Assembly (NCBI RefSeq): GCF_900156095.1
Contig: NZ_FTMJ01000015.1
Coordinates: 1-64,000 of the forward strand
DNA length: 64,000 nucleotides
DNA from: Aeromonas sp. RU39B
Lineage (GTDB): Bacteria; Pseudomonadota; Gammaproteobacteria; Enterobacterales; Aeromonadaceae
Direction: 5' to 3'
The position numbers and the translations under genes are program-made. Below, piece after piece: positions 1 to 7,800 of the stretch (positions are counted from its first letter, which is position 1; each line of letters starts with the position of its first letter). The notes beneath the pieces were generated by a model. That model had not been told where the DNA came from. It searched no databases and saw only the letters and a list, made by a program, of their open reading frames with translations.

Positions 1-93
1 AAATTGAAAGGCCTGAGTCCGGTGCAGTACCGAACTCAGGCCTTCTTGATTTAACCCGTATCTTTAACTGTCCAACTTTATGGGGTCAGTTCA
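1..93. mobile_element. Right end of an IS3-family-like insertion sequence
   Basis: Read on the minus strand from position 93, the sequence begins TGAACTGACCCCATAAAG and continues TTGGACAG. This resembles the terminal inverted repeats of the IS3 family, IS150 subgroup, as I remember them. A strong hairpin follows inside it at 10-42, as expected just after a transposase stop codon. The body and transposase would lie to the left of the window and are not visible, so this is inferred from one end only. No gene lies in this stretch. Confidence 0.45.
10..42. terminator. Hairpin terminator inside the putative IS end
   Basis: Two perfectly complementary 9-base arms, 10-18 and 34-42, flank a 15-base loop. 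The plus strand continues with TTCTTGATTT and the minus strand with TTTCAATTT, so it could stop transcription either way. It probably ends the transposase gene that would lie to the left. Confidence 0.6.
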
Positions 94-129
94 CTCGCGG
101 GGCTTTTGCTTTTCTGGATTCACCGTCAA

Positions 130-696
130 TCAGTGTGTGGCGCTCACCCCTTTGGCGACATCATCGAGCAGGGCCGACCAGCTGGAGGCGAGCTCACCGA
201 CCAGCGCGTTATAACCATCGGTCGGCAAGGGGCGCTCACTCTGGAACAACTTGTCGAGCAGCACCTTGCCATCTTCGCCAATCAGGCGCCAACGCACCGT
301 CACCAGCGCCTTGCCATCATAGCGGCCGGCAAACTGCTGCACCCGCAATGAGAGGCGCGGCCCTTTGCCGCCCTCTTCACGAATCACCCAGCCTGGCAGG
401 CGGGCAGACAAGCCCTCCAGCGTCAGCTGCTCGAGCTGATTATCCAGCGTACCGGCCCAGCGATTCTGCTCGGCCAGTTGCAACTCGTGACCGGGCAGCT
501 CATAAACCAAATTGACACTATCTATCTGATCCGACAGGGTGAGCGGCGCTAGTTGCAGCTCATGCTGCGGTACCACCGAGTTGTTGGCGTGGCTGCTGCT
601 CCCTTGGCTCAGAGAGTAGAAATGGATGGCCGGCGTCGTCGCACTGCAGGCGCCGAGCGCCAGAGCAATCAGGGGGACAAGAACACGACGCTTCAT
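130..696 (-). CDS. pqiC: PqiC outer-membrane lipoprotein of the Pqi transport system
   Basis: This 188-residue lipoprotein is the outer-membrane partner of PqiA and PqiB, which form an envelope-spanning route for lipid movement. The N-terminus is a lipoprotein signal: MKRR, a hydrophobic stretch (LVPLIALALG) and the lipobox Ala-Cys at residues 15-16. The rest matches the ABC-type transport auxiliary lipoprotein family in length and character. Its ATG overlaps the pqiB stop by 4 bases (ATGA), so the two are probably translationally coupled. The gene ends about 36 bases from the putative IS end, and its own terminator may have been split by that insertion. Confidence 0.88.
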   Translation of the reverse strand: MKRRVLVPLIALALGACSATTPAIHFYSLSQGSSSHANNSVVPQHELQLAPLTLSDQIDSVNLVYELPGHELQLAEQNRWAGTLDNQLEQLTLEGLSARLPGWVIREEGGKGPRLSLRVQQFAGRYDGKALVTVRWRLIGEDGKVLLDKLFQSERPLPTDGYNALVGELASSWSALLDDVAKGVSATH

Positions 697-2342
697 TGGT
701 CACCTCGTTTGGGCTGGGGATCGGGACGCGCACTGCGATCAAAAATCAGGGCGCTGGGCTTTTCATTGAGCGAGCGCACCAGCGGCTGCAGCTCACGCAT
801 CATCTGGTTGAGGCTCTGAATCGATTTCTGCAACTCGCGGCTGGTCCGCGAGCCGGCATCGTAATCCTGCAACGTCTGCTGCAACTGCTGCAGACTCTGG
901 TTGAGCGAAGCCGGGATCTGCTGGGTCGCGCTCTGGCCAGTCAGCTTGTCGAGATTGTTGCTCACCGAGCGCACACTGCCGAGCGTCTTGTCGAGGGTCG
1001 CCAGCGTCCGGTTGACCTGATCCAGCGTGGCCGCGATATCCATGTCGGCAAACTTGTCGAGGATCTTGTTTACCTTGCGCTCGATCTGGTCAAGACCGGC
1101 GCTCACACTCGGGAATACCGGCTTGTTCTTGATGGTCTGGGCCACATATCTGGGCGCATCCGGTACAAAGTTCAGATCGATAATCTTGCTACCGGTCAGC
1201 AGGTTAGAGCTGCGAAGACTGGCGCGCAGCCCCTGGCGGAACTGCTGCTCGAACAGGGCCAGCCACTTCTCGTGATCGGTGTCGGCATCACGTTGACTCA
1301 GGCGCTGCACTTCAATGCGCGCCAGCACCGGCAAGGTGCGCTTGTTAAAGCGCGCCGACAGCTCGTCATCCACGATATAGGGCGCCGAGATCACGGTCCC
1401 GACCCGCACCCCGCGATACTCCACTGCGGCACCGGGATTAAGACCCGACAGGCTGTCTTCAAACAGGAAGACGTAATAGAGGAACTGGTTGAGGTTACCC
1501 TCCAATACGCTGGCCTGATCCTGGAACAGGGTGAAGCTGCTGTTGTCCTTGACGGGATCGCCAGGGGCCCAACCGGCAGGCAGACCCATGGTGATACCGC
1601 CGTTGAGCAGCGTCTCCAGTGAATCCATCTTCACTTTCATGCCCTGGCTGGTCACCGAGACCTCGAAACCGGGCGTCATCCAGAACCGGCTGTTGCTGTT
1701 CACCAGCGTGTCGTAAGGCGCCTTGATAAAGACCTTGTACTCCATCTGCGACTTCTCGGGGACAAAGTTGACCTGCTCAACCTGACCCACGGTATAACCC
1801 TGCACCTGCACCGGTGAATTAACCCCGAGCGCACGGGTTTCGCGGCTGGTCAGCACCAGATGGATGCCTTTTTGTCCGGCAGAGGCAAGCGGCGGGCTGT
1901 CCTGAATCTTGTAACTATCGCGCGCCTTGCCCTGTTTACCCTGCGCCATTTCGATATAGGTACCGGAGAGCAGGGTGCCAAGACCGGTGATCCCTTCGCG
2001 TCCAACCCGTGGCTTGACGATCCAGAACAGGCTGTCATCGCGCAGCATGTCGCTAGCCTGCTTGTCGATACGCGCCTTGAGCACTGCATGGGAGAAATCG
2101 CGGCTTAGCTCCACACTCTCGATGCGGCCGATATCCACATCGTGGGAGCGGATCGCCGTCTTGCCAGCAACGATGCCCTCGGCCCGCTCCACCGTCAGGG
2201 TGACTTGCGGACCTTGTTCATACCAGTGCTGGAACAGCATCCAGCCACCGATGACCAGTGCCACCAGCGGCACCATCCAGACGGCGGCCGCCGAGCTCAG
2301 GAAATCCGAGCCGACCTTCCACCTCTTGTTGCGCTCATTCAA
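693..2342 (-). CDS. pqiB: PqiB, MCE-domain envelope-spanning protein
   Basis: PqiB is a periplasm-spanning MCE (MlaD-type) protein that stacks into a tube for lipid transport between the membranes. One transmembrane helix near the N-terminus (WMVPLVALVIGGWMLF) is followed by three MCE repeats, each opening with a GP.V.L....EGI/G.TxVRY-like block. A long helical, coiled-coil-like C-terminus of about 100 residues ends the protein. I place the start at a TTG (2340-2342). AAGGAG lies 9 bases before it, it overlaps the pqiA stop by 8 bases, and the protein begins with NERNKRWKVG. An upstream ATG at 2387 would add 15 unlikely residues. Length from the TTG is 549 residues, close to the E. coli protein. 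Confidence 0.9.
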   Translation of the reverse strand: MNERNKRWKVGSDFLSSAAAVWMVPLVALVIGGWMLFQHWYEQGPQVTLTVERAEGIVAGKTAIRSHDVDIGRIESVELSRDFSHAVLKARIDKQASDMLRDDSLFWIVKPRVGREGITGLGTLLSGTYIEMAQGKQGKARDSYKIQDSPPLASAGQKGIHLVLTSRETRALGVNSPVQVQGYTVGQVEQVNFVPEKSQMEYKVFIKAPYDTLVNSNSRFWMTPGFEVSVTSQGMKVKMDSLETLLNGGITMGLPAGWAPGDPVKDNSSFTLFQDQASVLEGNLNQFLYYVFLFEDSLSGLNPGAAVEYRGVRVGTVISAPYIVDDELSARFNKRTLPVLARIEVQRLSQRDADTDHEKWLALFEQQFRQGLRASLRSSNLLTGSKIIDLNFVPDAPRYVAQTIKNKPVFPSVSAGLDQIERKVNKILDKFADMDIAATLDQVNRTLATLDKTLGSVRSVSNNLDKLTGQSATQQIPASLNQSLQQLQQTLQDYDAGSRTSRELQKSIQSLNQMMRELQPLVRSLNEKPSALIFDRSARPDPQPKRGDQ

Positions 2343-3606
2343 GTTCGCGTTCTCCTTGATGCAGATCCCAGATGATACGGGGATCAAAACTCATGGCGGC
2401 GATCATGGTGATGATCACCACGCCAGCAAACGATACGGCGGCGGGGCCGGGATAGATGGTCATCAGGTTATCCAGACGAATCAATCCGGCCAAAATAGCC
2501 ACCACAAAGACGTCGATCATCGACCAGCGTCCAACAAATTCAGTCAGGCGATAGAGCTTGAGCTTGCTGTAGGGCGCCTCTAGCTCGGCACCGCGCACTT
2601 GCCAGCAGAGCCAGAACAGGGAGAGCAGCTTGGCCATCGGCACCATCACGCTGGCGATAAAGATCACTGCGGCAATCGGATAGGAGCCGTGCTCCCACAA
2701 CAGGATCACGCCGCCCATGATGGTGGAAGGGCTGTCATCGCCCAGAAACACGGTGTCCATAATGGGATAGAGGTTGGCTGGCACATAGAGCACCACCGCC
2801 GTAATCAGCAGCGCCAAGGTTCGGTGCAAACTGGCAGGTTTGCGGCTGTGCAGATGACTAGCGCAGCGTCGGCAGCGATGCTGATGACTCGTATTAAGCG
2901 CACCACACACATGGCAGCCAACCAGCGCTTGTTCGCGGGCAGAGCGATCAGCAACCAGCGGCGCCTCTAACTCGACCGGGCCAAACAGCTGCTGCCACAA
3001 CCAGTGAACATCCAGACTCGATATGGTCTTTATCAGCAGCACGGTATAGCCGACAAAGGCCCAAAAACCGAGCCCCAGTGTCACGTCTGCCATCGCCATC
3101 AGCTTGACCAGTGAAATAATGACGCCGATCAGGAACACGTCGACCATCAGCCAGGGGCGGATTCGGCAAAGAATGCGGCCAAGCGAGCGCATGGCGTTCG
3201 GGTGCAGTTGCCGGTCCAGACGCCAGATAACCAGCATCATCGAGCCGACATAAACCAGCGGAAAGCCAATCAGGGTAATACTCAGCACCACCGCCAGAAA
3301 CAGATAGCCGGCATCCACCAGCGCCCCGATAGCCTGCAGAAAACTCATTTCGCGGCCGAGGCCGTAACTGGAAAAGCCCATAAAGGTGAAAGAGTTACAC
3401 AGCACAAACATCACCAGCGTGGCCATGCCATAGGCGAGCGGCCGGATTCTGGGCAGGCGCTGATGACGAGCCTGCACATGACCACAGCGCGGGCAGCAGA
3501 GCACCTCGCCCACCGCGAGTTCGGTCGCCGGGATAAGCAGGTCACACTCCTCGCAGGCACAGGCATCGTGCCGATAAAGCGGCGGGGCCTTCGCAGACTC
3601 GAACAA
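2335..3606 (-). CDS. pqiA: PqiA inner-membrane protein
   Basis: PqiA is the inner-membrane partner of PqiB and was first described as paraquat-inducible in E. coli. The 423-residue protein has two tandem PqiA domains. Each starts with a zinc-ribbon-like cysteine set: CACEEC with CCPRC near residues 16-40, and CHVCG with CRRC near 230-250. Each set is followed by about four transmembrane helices. It is first in the pqiABC operon and overlaps pqiB by 8 bases. It is divergent from the Hfq-like gene across a 182-base gap that contains a perfect 14-base palindrome. Confidence 0.92.
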   Translation of the reverse strand: MFESAKAPPLYRHDACACEECDLLIPATELAVGEVLCCPRCGHVQARHQRLPRIRPLAYGMATLVMFVLCNSFTFMGFSSYGLGREMSFLQAIGALVDAGYLFLAVVLSITLIGFPLVYVGSMMLVIWRLDRQLHPNAMRSLGRILCRIRPWLMVDVFLIGVIISLVKLMAMADVTLGLGFWAFVGYTVLLIKTISSLDVHWLWQQLFGPVELEAPLVADRSAREQALVGCHVCGALNTSHQHRCRRCASHLHSRKPASLHRTLALLITAVVLYVPANLYPIMDTVFLGDDSPSTIMGGVILLWEHGSYPIAAVIFIASVMVPMAKLLSLFWLCWQVRGAELEAPYSKLKLYRLTEFVGRWSMIDVFVVAILAGLIRLDNLMTIYPGPAAVSFAGVVIITMIAAMSFDPRIIWDLHQGERELE

Positions 3607-3676
3607 GGGCTTCTCTCAGTGGGTAGTCAATAAGGGGCAATTATCGCAGTGATGGCCGGAGCAAACCAGCCTGGCA

Positions 3677-3690
3677 GTGATCATGATCAC
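3677..3690. promoter_or_regulatory. 14-base palindrome between pqiA and the Hfq-like gene
   Basis: GTGATCATGATCAC is a perfect inverted repeat about 70 bases upstream of pqiA and 100 bases upstream of the hfq-like ATG. It could be an operator shared by the divergent genes. No regulator can be assigned from sequence alone. Confidence 0.35.
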
Positions 3691-3788
3691 ACTCGCGTCA
3701 ACCAGCAAGACCCAGAATGGCTTTGACAAGGCAGAGCCCATTTAGCACAATCAGACGCCACTTCTCTGTTTCCGCGGGACAATAACTT

Positions 3789-4136
3789 ATGACAACCGAA
3801 TCCCCCAGCTATGCCACCATCGAGCAGGCCTTTTCTCTTGGTAACGGGCAGGACTCCGCCCTCAACTGGCTGCGCAAGAATCGCACCCAGGTCGCCATTT
3901 TCCTGGTCAGCGGCATCAAACTGGAAGGGACCATCAGCGGTTTCGATCAGTACAGCGTCCTGTTGACCGATGCACACGGCAACCAGCAACTGGTTTATAA
4001 GGCCAAGATTTCTACCATCGCCATGCTGACCGGTCGTCCGCAAGTCAGCATTCAGCGTGCTCGCAAACCGCGTGTCTCTATGGGCTCGCGCCCTTACGGC
4101 CCGCGCAGCAACGACGATTCGGGCGAACAGCAGTAA
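3789..4136 (+). CDS. Divergent Hfq-like Sm-fold protein (probable second Hfq)
   Basis: The 115-residue protein carries an Sm fold resembling the RNA chaperone Hfq. Residues about 21-60 (QDSALNWLRKNR, then FLVSGIKLEGTISGFDQY) align with the Hfq N-terminal helix and Sm1 strand, keeping the Gln-Asp and Phe-Asp-Gln residues. The Sm2 signature is altered. Hfq normally has YKHAIST, whereas this protein has YKAKIST, so the proximal-face histidine is lost. There are also two extra residues before it (TDAHGNQQ). A 20-residue N-terminal extension and a basic C-terminal tail frame the core. The usual Hfq sits beside miaA and hflX, which are absent here. Function is inferred; it may bind different RNAs or hetero-oligomerise. 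Confidence 0.75.
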   Translation: MTTESPSYATIEQAFSLGNGQDSALNWLRKNRTQVAIFLVSGIKLEGTISGFDQYSVLLTDAHGNQQLVYKAKISTIAMLTGRPQVSIQRARKPRVSMGSRPYGPRSNDDSGEQQ

Positions 4137-4146
4137 TCCTTCTTTG

Positions 4147-4181
4147 AAAAACACCGTTGCCGACTGTCCCGCCGGCAACGG
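4147..4181 (-). terminator. Terminator of the yqaB-type gene
   Basis: Complementary arms at 4154-4162 and 4173-4181 form a GC-rich stem. It is followed on the minus strand by GTGTTTTTC. It lies just past the stop of the minus-strand phosphatase gene. The plus strand lacks a T-run. Confidence 0.6.
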
Positions 4182-4187
4182 ACGTTG

Positions 4188-4784
4188 TTATTTCTCAAGC
4201 GCTCCCAGCTGGGGAATCCCCTCACTGACCAGCACACACGCCATACCAGCCGAGTGCGCGGCCTGCTCACCGATCCCGGTATCCTCAAACACCAGACATT
4301 CGCCAGCCTTGACGCCAAGGCGCTGCGCAGCCAGCAGGAAGGTGTCCGGATTGGGTTTGTGCAGATCCACGTCATCGGCGGTGATCACCACCGGAAAATA
4401 ACGATCCAGCCCGGCATTGCGTAGCACTGCCTCGGCATTGACCCGTGGTGAGCCGGTTCCGATGGCCATCGGGACTTTGCCAAAATGCGCTTCCACCAGC
4501 GCCTTCATGGCAGGAAATGCAGTCGCCTTGTGCATGTTGGCGACATAGTGTTTGGTCTTGCAGCGGGTGACCGCCTCCACATCGATCTCGATCCCCTGGG
4601 CTTTACCCAACATCACGGCAATCTTGCGACTCGGCACGCCACCAAGGGCGTAAAGCCACTCACCGTCATAGCGAAAACCGAATTCCAGAGCAGTCTGACG
4701 CCACGCATCCAGATGGAGGGGCATCGAGTCCACCAGGGTTCCATCGAGATCGAAAATCAGCCCACTGAAGCGGGTCAACAGCAT
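4188..4784 (-). CDS. yqaB: HAD-superfamily sugar phosphatase, YqaB type
   Basis: This is a 198-residue haloacid-dehalogenase phosphatase resembling E. coli YqaB, which acts on fructose-1-phosphate and related substrates. Motif I is FDLDGTLVDS near residue 10, with the nucleophile Asp and the general-acid Asp. Motif II is in GTGSPR, motif III is Lys in HKPNPDTF, and motif IV is VFEDTGIG. The start at 4784 is chosen because GGAG lies about 8 bases upstream and the protein begins MLLTRFSGLIFDLD, like the family. An open frame extends upstream to 4892 but lacks family similarity. The natural substrate is not certain. Confidence 0.82.
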   Translation of the reverse strand: MLLTRFSGLIFDLDGTLVDSMPLHLDAWRQTALEFGFRYDGEWLYALGGVPSRKIAVMLGKAQGIEIDVEAVTRCKTKHYVANMHKATAFPAMKALVEAHFGKVPMAIGTGSPRVNAEAVLRNAGLDRYFPVVITADDVDLHKPNPDTFLLAAQRLGVKAGECLVFEDTGIGEQAAHSAGMACVLVSEGIPQLGALEK

Positions 4785-4910
4785 GTCGCGGTCTCCTTCA
4801 CCACAATTTGTCGAATGATTGTACTCGCAGCAGGCGATGGCGCCCAGCCTCACGCCGCGCAGTTGTGCGCTGCATCGAGCTGCATAAGGCAAGACAGACA
4901 GAGGTTGTCG

Positions 4911-6545
4911 TTACAGAAAGGGGTGGGTACAAGCACGCCCTTGCGCTTTGGCGCGATAGAGCGCCTGATCGGCCCGGCTTATCAGCTGCGACCAATCAGT
5001 CTCCGCCGAGGGAATCATGTAGCTAAGACCGATACTGACCGTGACACTCGATGCGACCCGGGAGCCGGGATGAGCGATGGCCAGATCATCGAGGGCGCGG
5101 TGGATACGCTCTGCCAGCATCTCGGCCTCGCCGTGCTGTGGCTCGAACAGCAAAATAGCAAACTCTTCACCGCCATAGCGCGCCACCAGATTGCTGCGCC
5201 GCCGCTCGCAATCCTGCAACGTTGCCGCGATCCGGCGCAGGCAGTCATCCCCTTGCGGATGGCCCAGCTTGTCGTTGTAAGACTTGAAGTCGTCCACATC
5301 CAGCATCAGCACCGCTAGCGGCGAGCTGGCACGACGCGCCCGCTCCCAGGCGGTGGCAACAAACAGATCCCAGTGACGACGATTGGCGATGCCGGTCAAA
5401 GGATCCTCAAGGCTCATGGCTGACAGCTGACGATTGGCCTGTTCCAGCAGGTCATTGGCTCGGGCCAGCTGCTCGGTACGTTCGGTCACGCGCAGCTCCA
5501 GCTCCTGATTAAGGCGGCGCAGCGCCTCTTCAGTGCGCTGGCGCAAAAGCAGATGTGAGAGTGTGGCGGCAAATTGCTTGAAGATCTCGGCATGATAGCG
5601 CTGCCAGGGGCGGCGCAGCAGCAGGTTATCGGTTTCAATCCAGCCAAGCGGCCGGTTATCGTGCCACAGCGAAATCATGGCCAACCAGCCACGCCCCACC
5701 TGTTGACCAGATTGATAAAGCGGCACCTGCTCTTGCACCACCACCCGATCCTTGCTCGACAACACTTGGCGAATCATCGGCTTGGCGGGAAGCTCACCCG
5801 CGACATCCGACTCATCAATCAGCTCACCGCTGGCCGCCGTTCCCCAGCTGCCGCGCATGGTCCGCTGATCTTCATCCACTAAGAAAATCGCCATGCGATC
5901 CACCTCGAGCTGGCTGCGCGCCAGCGTGACCGCCTGGCGCAGTAACTCGCACTCACTTTGGCAGGTAGAGAGTAGTAACCCCACCTGATGCAAGGAGCGC
6001 AGCAGGGTAAGCAGAGAGTCCTGTACCTGAAGGCTCTGATCGAGATCGCGGCGCACCAATTGCAGCTCATCGCGCTCCACATCAATGCGGCCGGACAAGA
6101 TGCGGGTCTCGAGCTCGGCAGCCAGATAGTGGGTCAGCAGTTGCAGAGGATGACGCTGGCTGGCAGCCAGCCGATCCACCCGACGGCAGGTCTCGAGATA
6201 GACCACGCCAGCCAGATGTTGACTGCGTTTAAGCGGAATGGCGGCCCGCACCTGACTAAGCGGTGGCTCGGCCTGATCCCAAGTACTCACAGGTAAGGTA
6301 AAAGGTTCACACTGGATTTGGCCACTGAGCAGGGCACTGTCGAGGAAAGCAGTAGGGAGGCGTGATTCAGCGCTCGGTGGATGGCAAGTCAGCTTGTCGG
6401 TTGCCGAGAGCCAGAGAATCTTGGAGTCGGGTTCATGAAGGACCAGACAGACAAAATGCGCATCCATCTTCTCCTTGATAGCGCCGAGCACCACTTCGCA
6501 GAGGTGCTCGACACTGTCGTAGCGCTCGGGGGCCCAGTCCTGCAT
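4911..6545 (-). CDS. GAF-domain diguanylate cyclase
   Basis: A soluble 544-residue protein predicted to make cyclic di-GMP. Two GAF-like sensor regions (about residues 10-170 and 190-340) are followed by a helical linker rich in Glu, Arg and Leu (about 345-385) and a C-terminal GGDEF domain. The active-site loop is GGEEF within ARYGGEEFAILLF, which is catalytically competent in this family. The inhibitory I-site is normally RxxD five residues before it, but here it reads RRSN, so feedback inhibition may be weak. No signal peptide or membrane helix is visible. An AAGGAG precedes the ATG. The ligand of the GAF domains cannot be read from sequence. Confidence 0.88.
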   Translation of the reverse strand: MQDWAPERYDSVEHLCEVVLGAIKEKMDAHFVCLVLHEPDSKILWLSATDKLTCHPPSAESRLPTAFLDSALLSGQIQCEPFTLPVSTWDQAEPPLSQVRAAIPLKRSQHLAGVVYLETCRRVDRLAASQRHPLQLLTHYLAAELETRILSGRIDVERDELQLVRRDLDQSLQVQDSLLTLLRSLHQVGLLLSTCQSECELLRQAVTLARSQLEVDRMAIFLVDEDQRTMRGSWGTAASGELIDESDVAGELPAKPMIRQVLSSKDRVVVQEQVPLYQSGQQVGRGWLAMISLWHDNRPLGWIETDNLLLRRPWQRYHAEIFKQFAATLSHLLLRQRTEEALRRLNQELELRVTERTEQLARANDLLEQANRQLSAMSLEDPLTGIANRRHWDLFVATAWERARRASSPLAVLMLDVDDFKSYNDKLGHPQGDDCLRRIAATLQDCERRRSNLVARYGGEEFAILLFEPQHGEAEMLAERIHRALDDLAIAHPGSRVASSVTVSIGLSYMIPSAETDWSQLISRADQALYRAKAQGRACTHPFL

Positions 6546-6632
6546 ACCTTCTCCTTGAAGAAACGCTGGAATTTTAGCCCCTTATGAAACCCTTCGTATG
6601 AACTGCCGGTTAAAAAAGCGATCCAATCCGCA

Positions 6633-7511
6633 TTATTTTTCCAACAGACCCAACTCGGTCATAACAGAACGAATGCGGGTCTTGGTGGCATCAGAGAGCG
6701 GCATCACCGGCAGGCGGCACTCTTCGGTGCAAAAACCGAGCAGTGACGCGGCATACTTGGCTCCGGCCGGGCTCGGCTCGGCGAACATGGCCTGGTGCAG
6801 CGGGATCAGGCGATCCTGCAGCGCGCGTGCCTCTTCCCAGCGGCCAGCCAGCGTCAGATTCTGCACTTCAGCAACCAGTTTTGGCGCCACGTTGGCGGTG
6901 ACCGAGATGCAGCCGCTGCCGCCACTGATGTTGTAAGCCACGGCTGTGCCGTCTTCACCAGAGAGCCAGGTGAAGGACTTTTTAATCAGCTGACGCTCAC
7001 TCCAGGGGCGGGAGAGATCACCGGTCGCATCCTTAACCCCCACAATACGCGGCAACTCGGCCAGCCGGGCCATGGTCTGCGGCTGGATATCCACGATGGC
7101 GCGCGGCGGGATGTTGTAGAGAATGATCGGCAGCTCGGTGGCATCATGCACCGCCTTGAAGTGGTGATAGAGCCCTTCCTGATTGGGACGGTTGTAGTAA
7201 CCGGCAACATGCAGGGTGGCATTCGCACCGGCGCGCTGGGCATGACGGGTGTATTCAATGGCTTCAATCGGGTTGTTAGAGCCGGCACCGGCAATCACCG
7301 GCACACGGCCAGCGGCCTGTTTGACCACCAGCTCAATCACGCGGCAGTGCTCATCATGGGTCAGGGTCGGGCTTTCACCTGTGGTGCCCACCGGAACAAT
7401 TCCGTGCGTACCTTGCTCTACATGCCACTCGACCAGGCGGCAGAGAGCCTCTTCATCCAGCTGTCCGTTGCGAAAGGGGGTAATCAGGGCAACGATCGAT
7501 CCTTGAAACAT
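6633..7511 (-). CDS. dapA: Dihydrodipicolinate synthase family protein (DapA), alphaproteobacterial type
   Basis: Class I aldolase of 292 residues that condenses pyruvate with aspartate semialdehyde in the lysine/diaminopimelate pathway. The pyruvate-binding GTTGES (about residue 44), the Tyr of ILYN, the Arg of IPPR and the Schiff-base Lys of GVKDATGD are all present. The sequence departs from enterobacterial DapA: HVAGYYNRP replaces the common TPYYNRP, and NIPPRAIVDI replaces NVPxRT. By memory it resembles alphaproteobacterial homologues more. The start is the ATG at 7511, behind GAGGAG. It stands alone rather than beside bamC, so it may be a second copy. A leader ORF and terminator precede it. 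A related aldolase activity is possible. Confidence 0.82.
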   Translation of the reverse strand: MFQGSIVALITPFRNGQLDEEALCRLVEWHVEQGTHGIVPVGTTGESPTLTHDEHCRVIELVVKQAAGRVPVIAGAGSNNPIEAIEYTRHAQRAGANATLHVAGYYNRPNQEGLYHHFKAVHDATELPIILYNIPPRAIVDIQPQTMARLAELPRIVGVKDATGDLSRPWSERQLIKKSFTWLSGEDGTAVAYNISGGSGCISVTANVAPKLVAEVQNLTLAGRWEEARALQDRLIPLHQAMFAEPSPAGAKYAASLLGFCTEECRLPVMPLSDATKTRIRSVMTELGLLEK

Positions 7512-7554
7512 GAGCACTCCTCGTTCTGTCTGCATCTTTATTCAGTTGAAAGAT

Positions 7555-7592
7555 AAACAAAAACCCCGGTTCACCATTGGCGCAACCGGGGT
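7555..7592 (-). terminator. Terminator/attenuator hairpin 42 bases before dapA
   Basis: On the minus strand ACCCCGGTT (7592-7584) and AACCGGGGT (7571-7563) form a 9-pair stem with a 12-base loop, followed by TTTTTGTTT. It lies on the same strand as dapA and upstream of it, so it would stop transcripts arriving from the leader region. An alternative 8-base pairing between 7561-7568 and 7611-7618 would be mutually exclusive with this stem. Confidence 0.65.
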
Positions 7593-7616
7593 CGATATTG
7601 TCACAAGACTCGGGGT

Positions 7617-7706
7617 TTACGCGCAGACGAATACCGGCCCGGATTTTTTCAGAGCCTTGGTGGATTTTCGTTTCAGCGCGATGAGGTGCATCACCCGTTC
7701 CTGCAT
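7617..7706 (-). CDS. Putative 29-residue lysine-rich leader peptide upstream of dapA
   Basis: An ATG at 7706 follows GGAAG by 9 bases and opens a 29-codon frame ending in TAA at 7617. The peptide is MQERVMHLIALKRKS and then TKALKKSGPVFVCA, with five lysines in ten codons (K12, K14, K17, K20, K21). A TTGACA (minus strand, 7752-7747) lies about 40 bases upstream, but the matching -10 hexamer is poor. The stop codon is directly followed by one arm of an alternative stem, then by the terminator and dapA. This resembles a ribosome-mediated attenuator for a lysine-pathway gene. Translation is inferred, not shown. Confidence 0.4.
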   Translation of the reverse strand: MQERVMHLIALKRKSTKALKKSGPVFVCA

Positions 7707-7800
7707 AAAAATTGTCTTCCTGCATCTTTTGGGAAGCGCCCGCAAATGTCAATAGTCCGACAGCATGTATAATGTGCCCCCACACCTTCGGAGATGCTTC

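Noticed and set aside
7555..7752. A lysine riboswitch (L-box) upstream of dapA
   Set aside because: I could not find the conserved L-box core sequences or its five-helix layout; a leader ORF fits the region better.
7765..7800. An upstream ATG extending rsmC by 12 codons
   Set aside because: It falls on the probable TATAAT promoter element, and the ATG at 7801 has a good ribosome site and family-length product.
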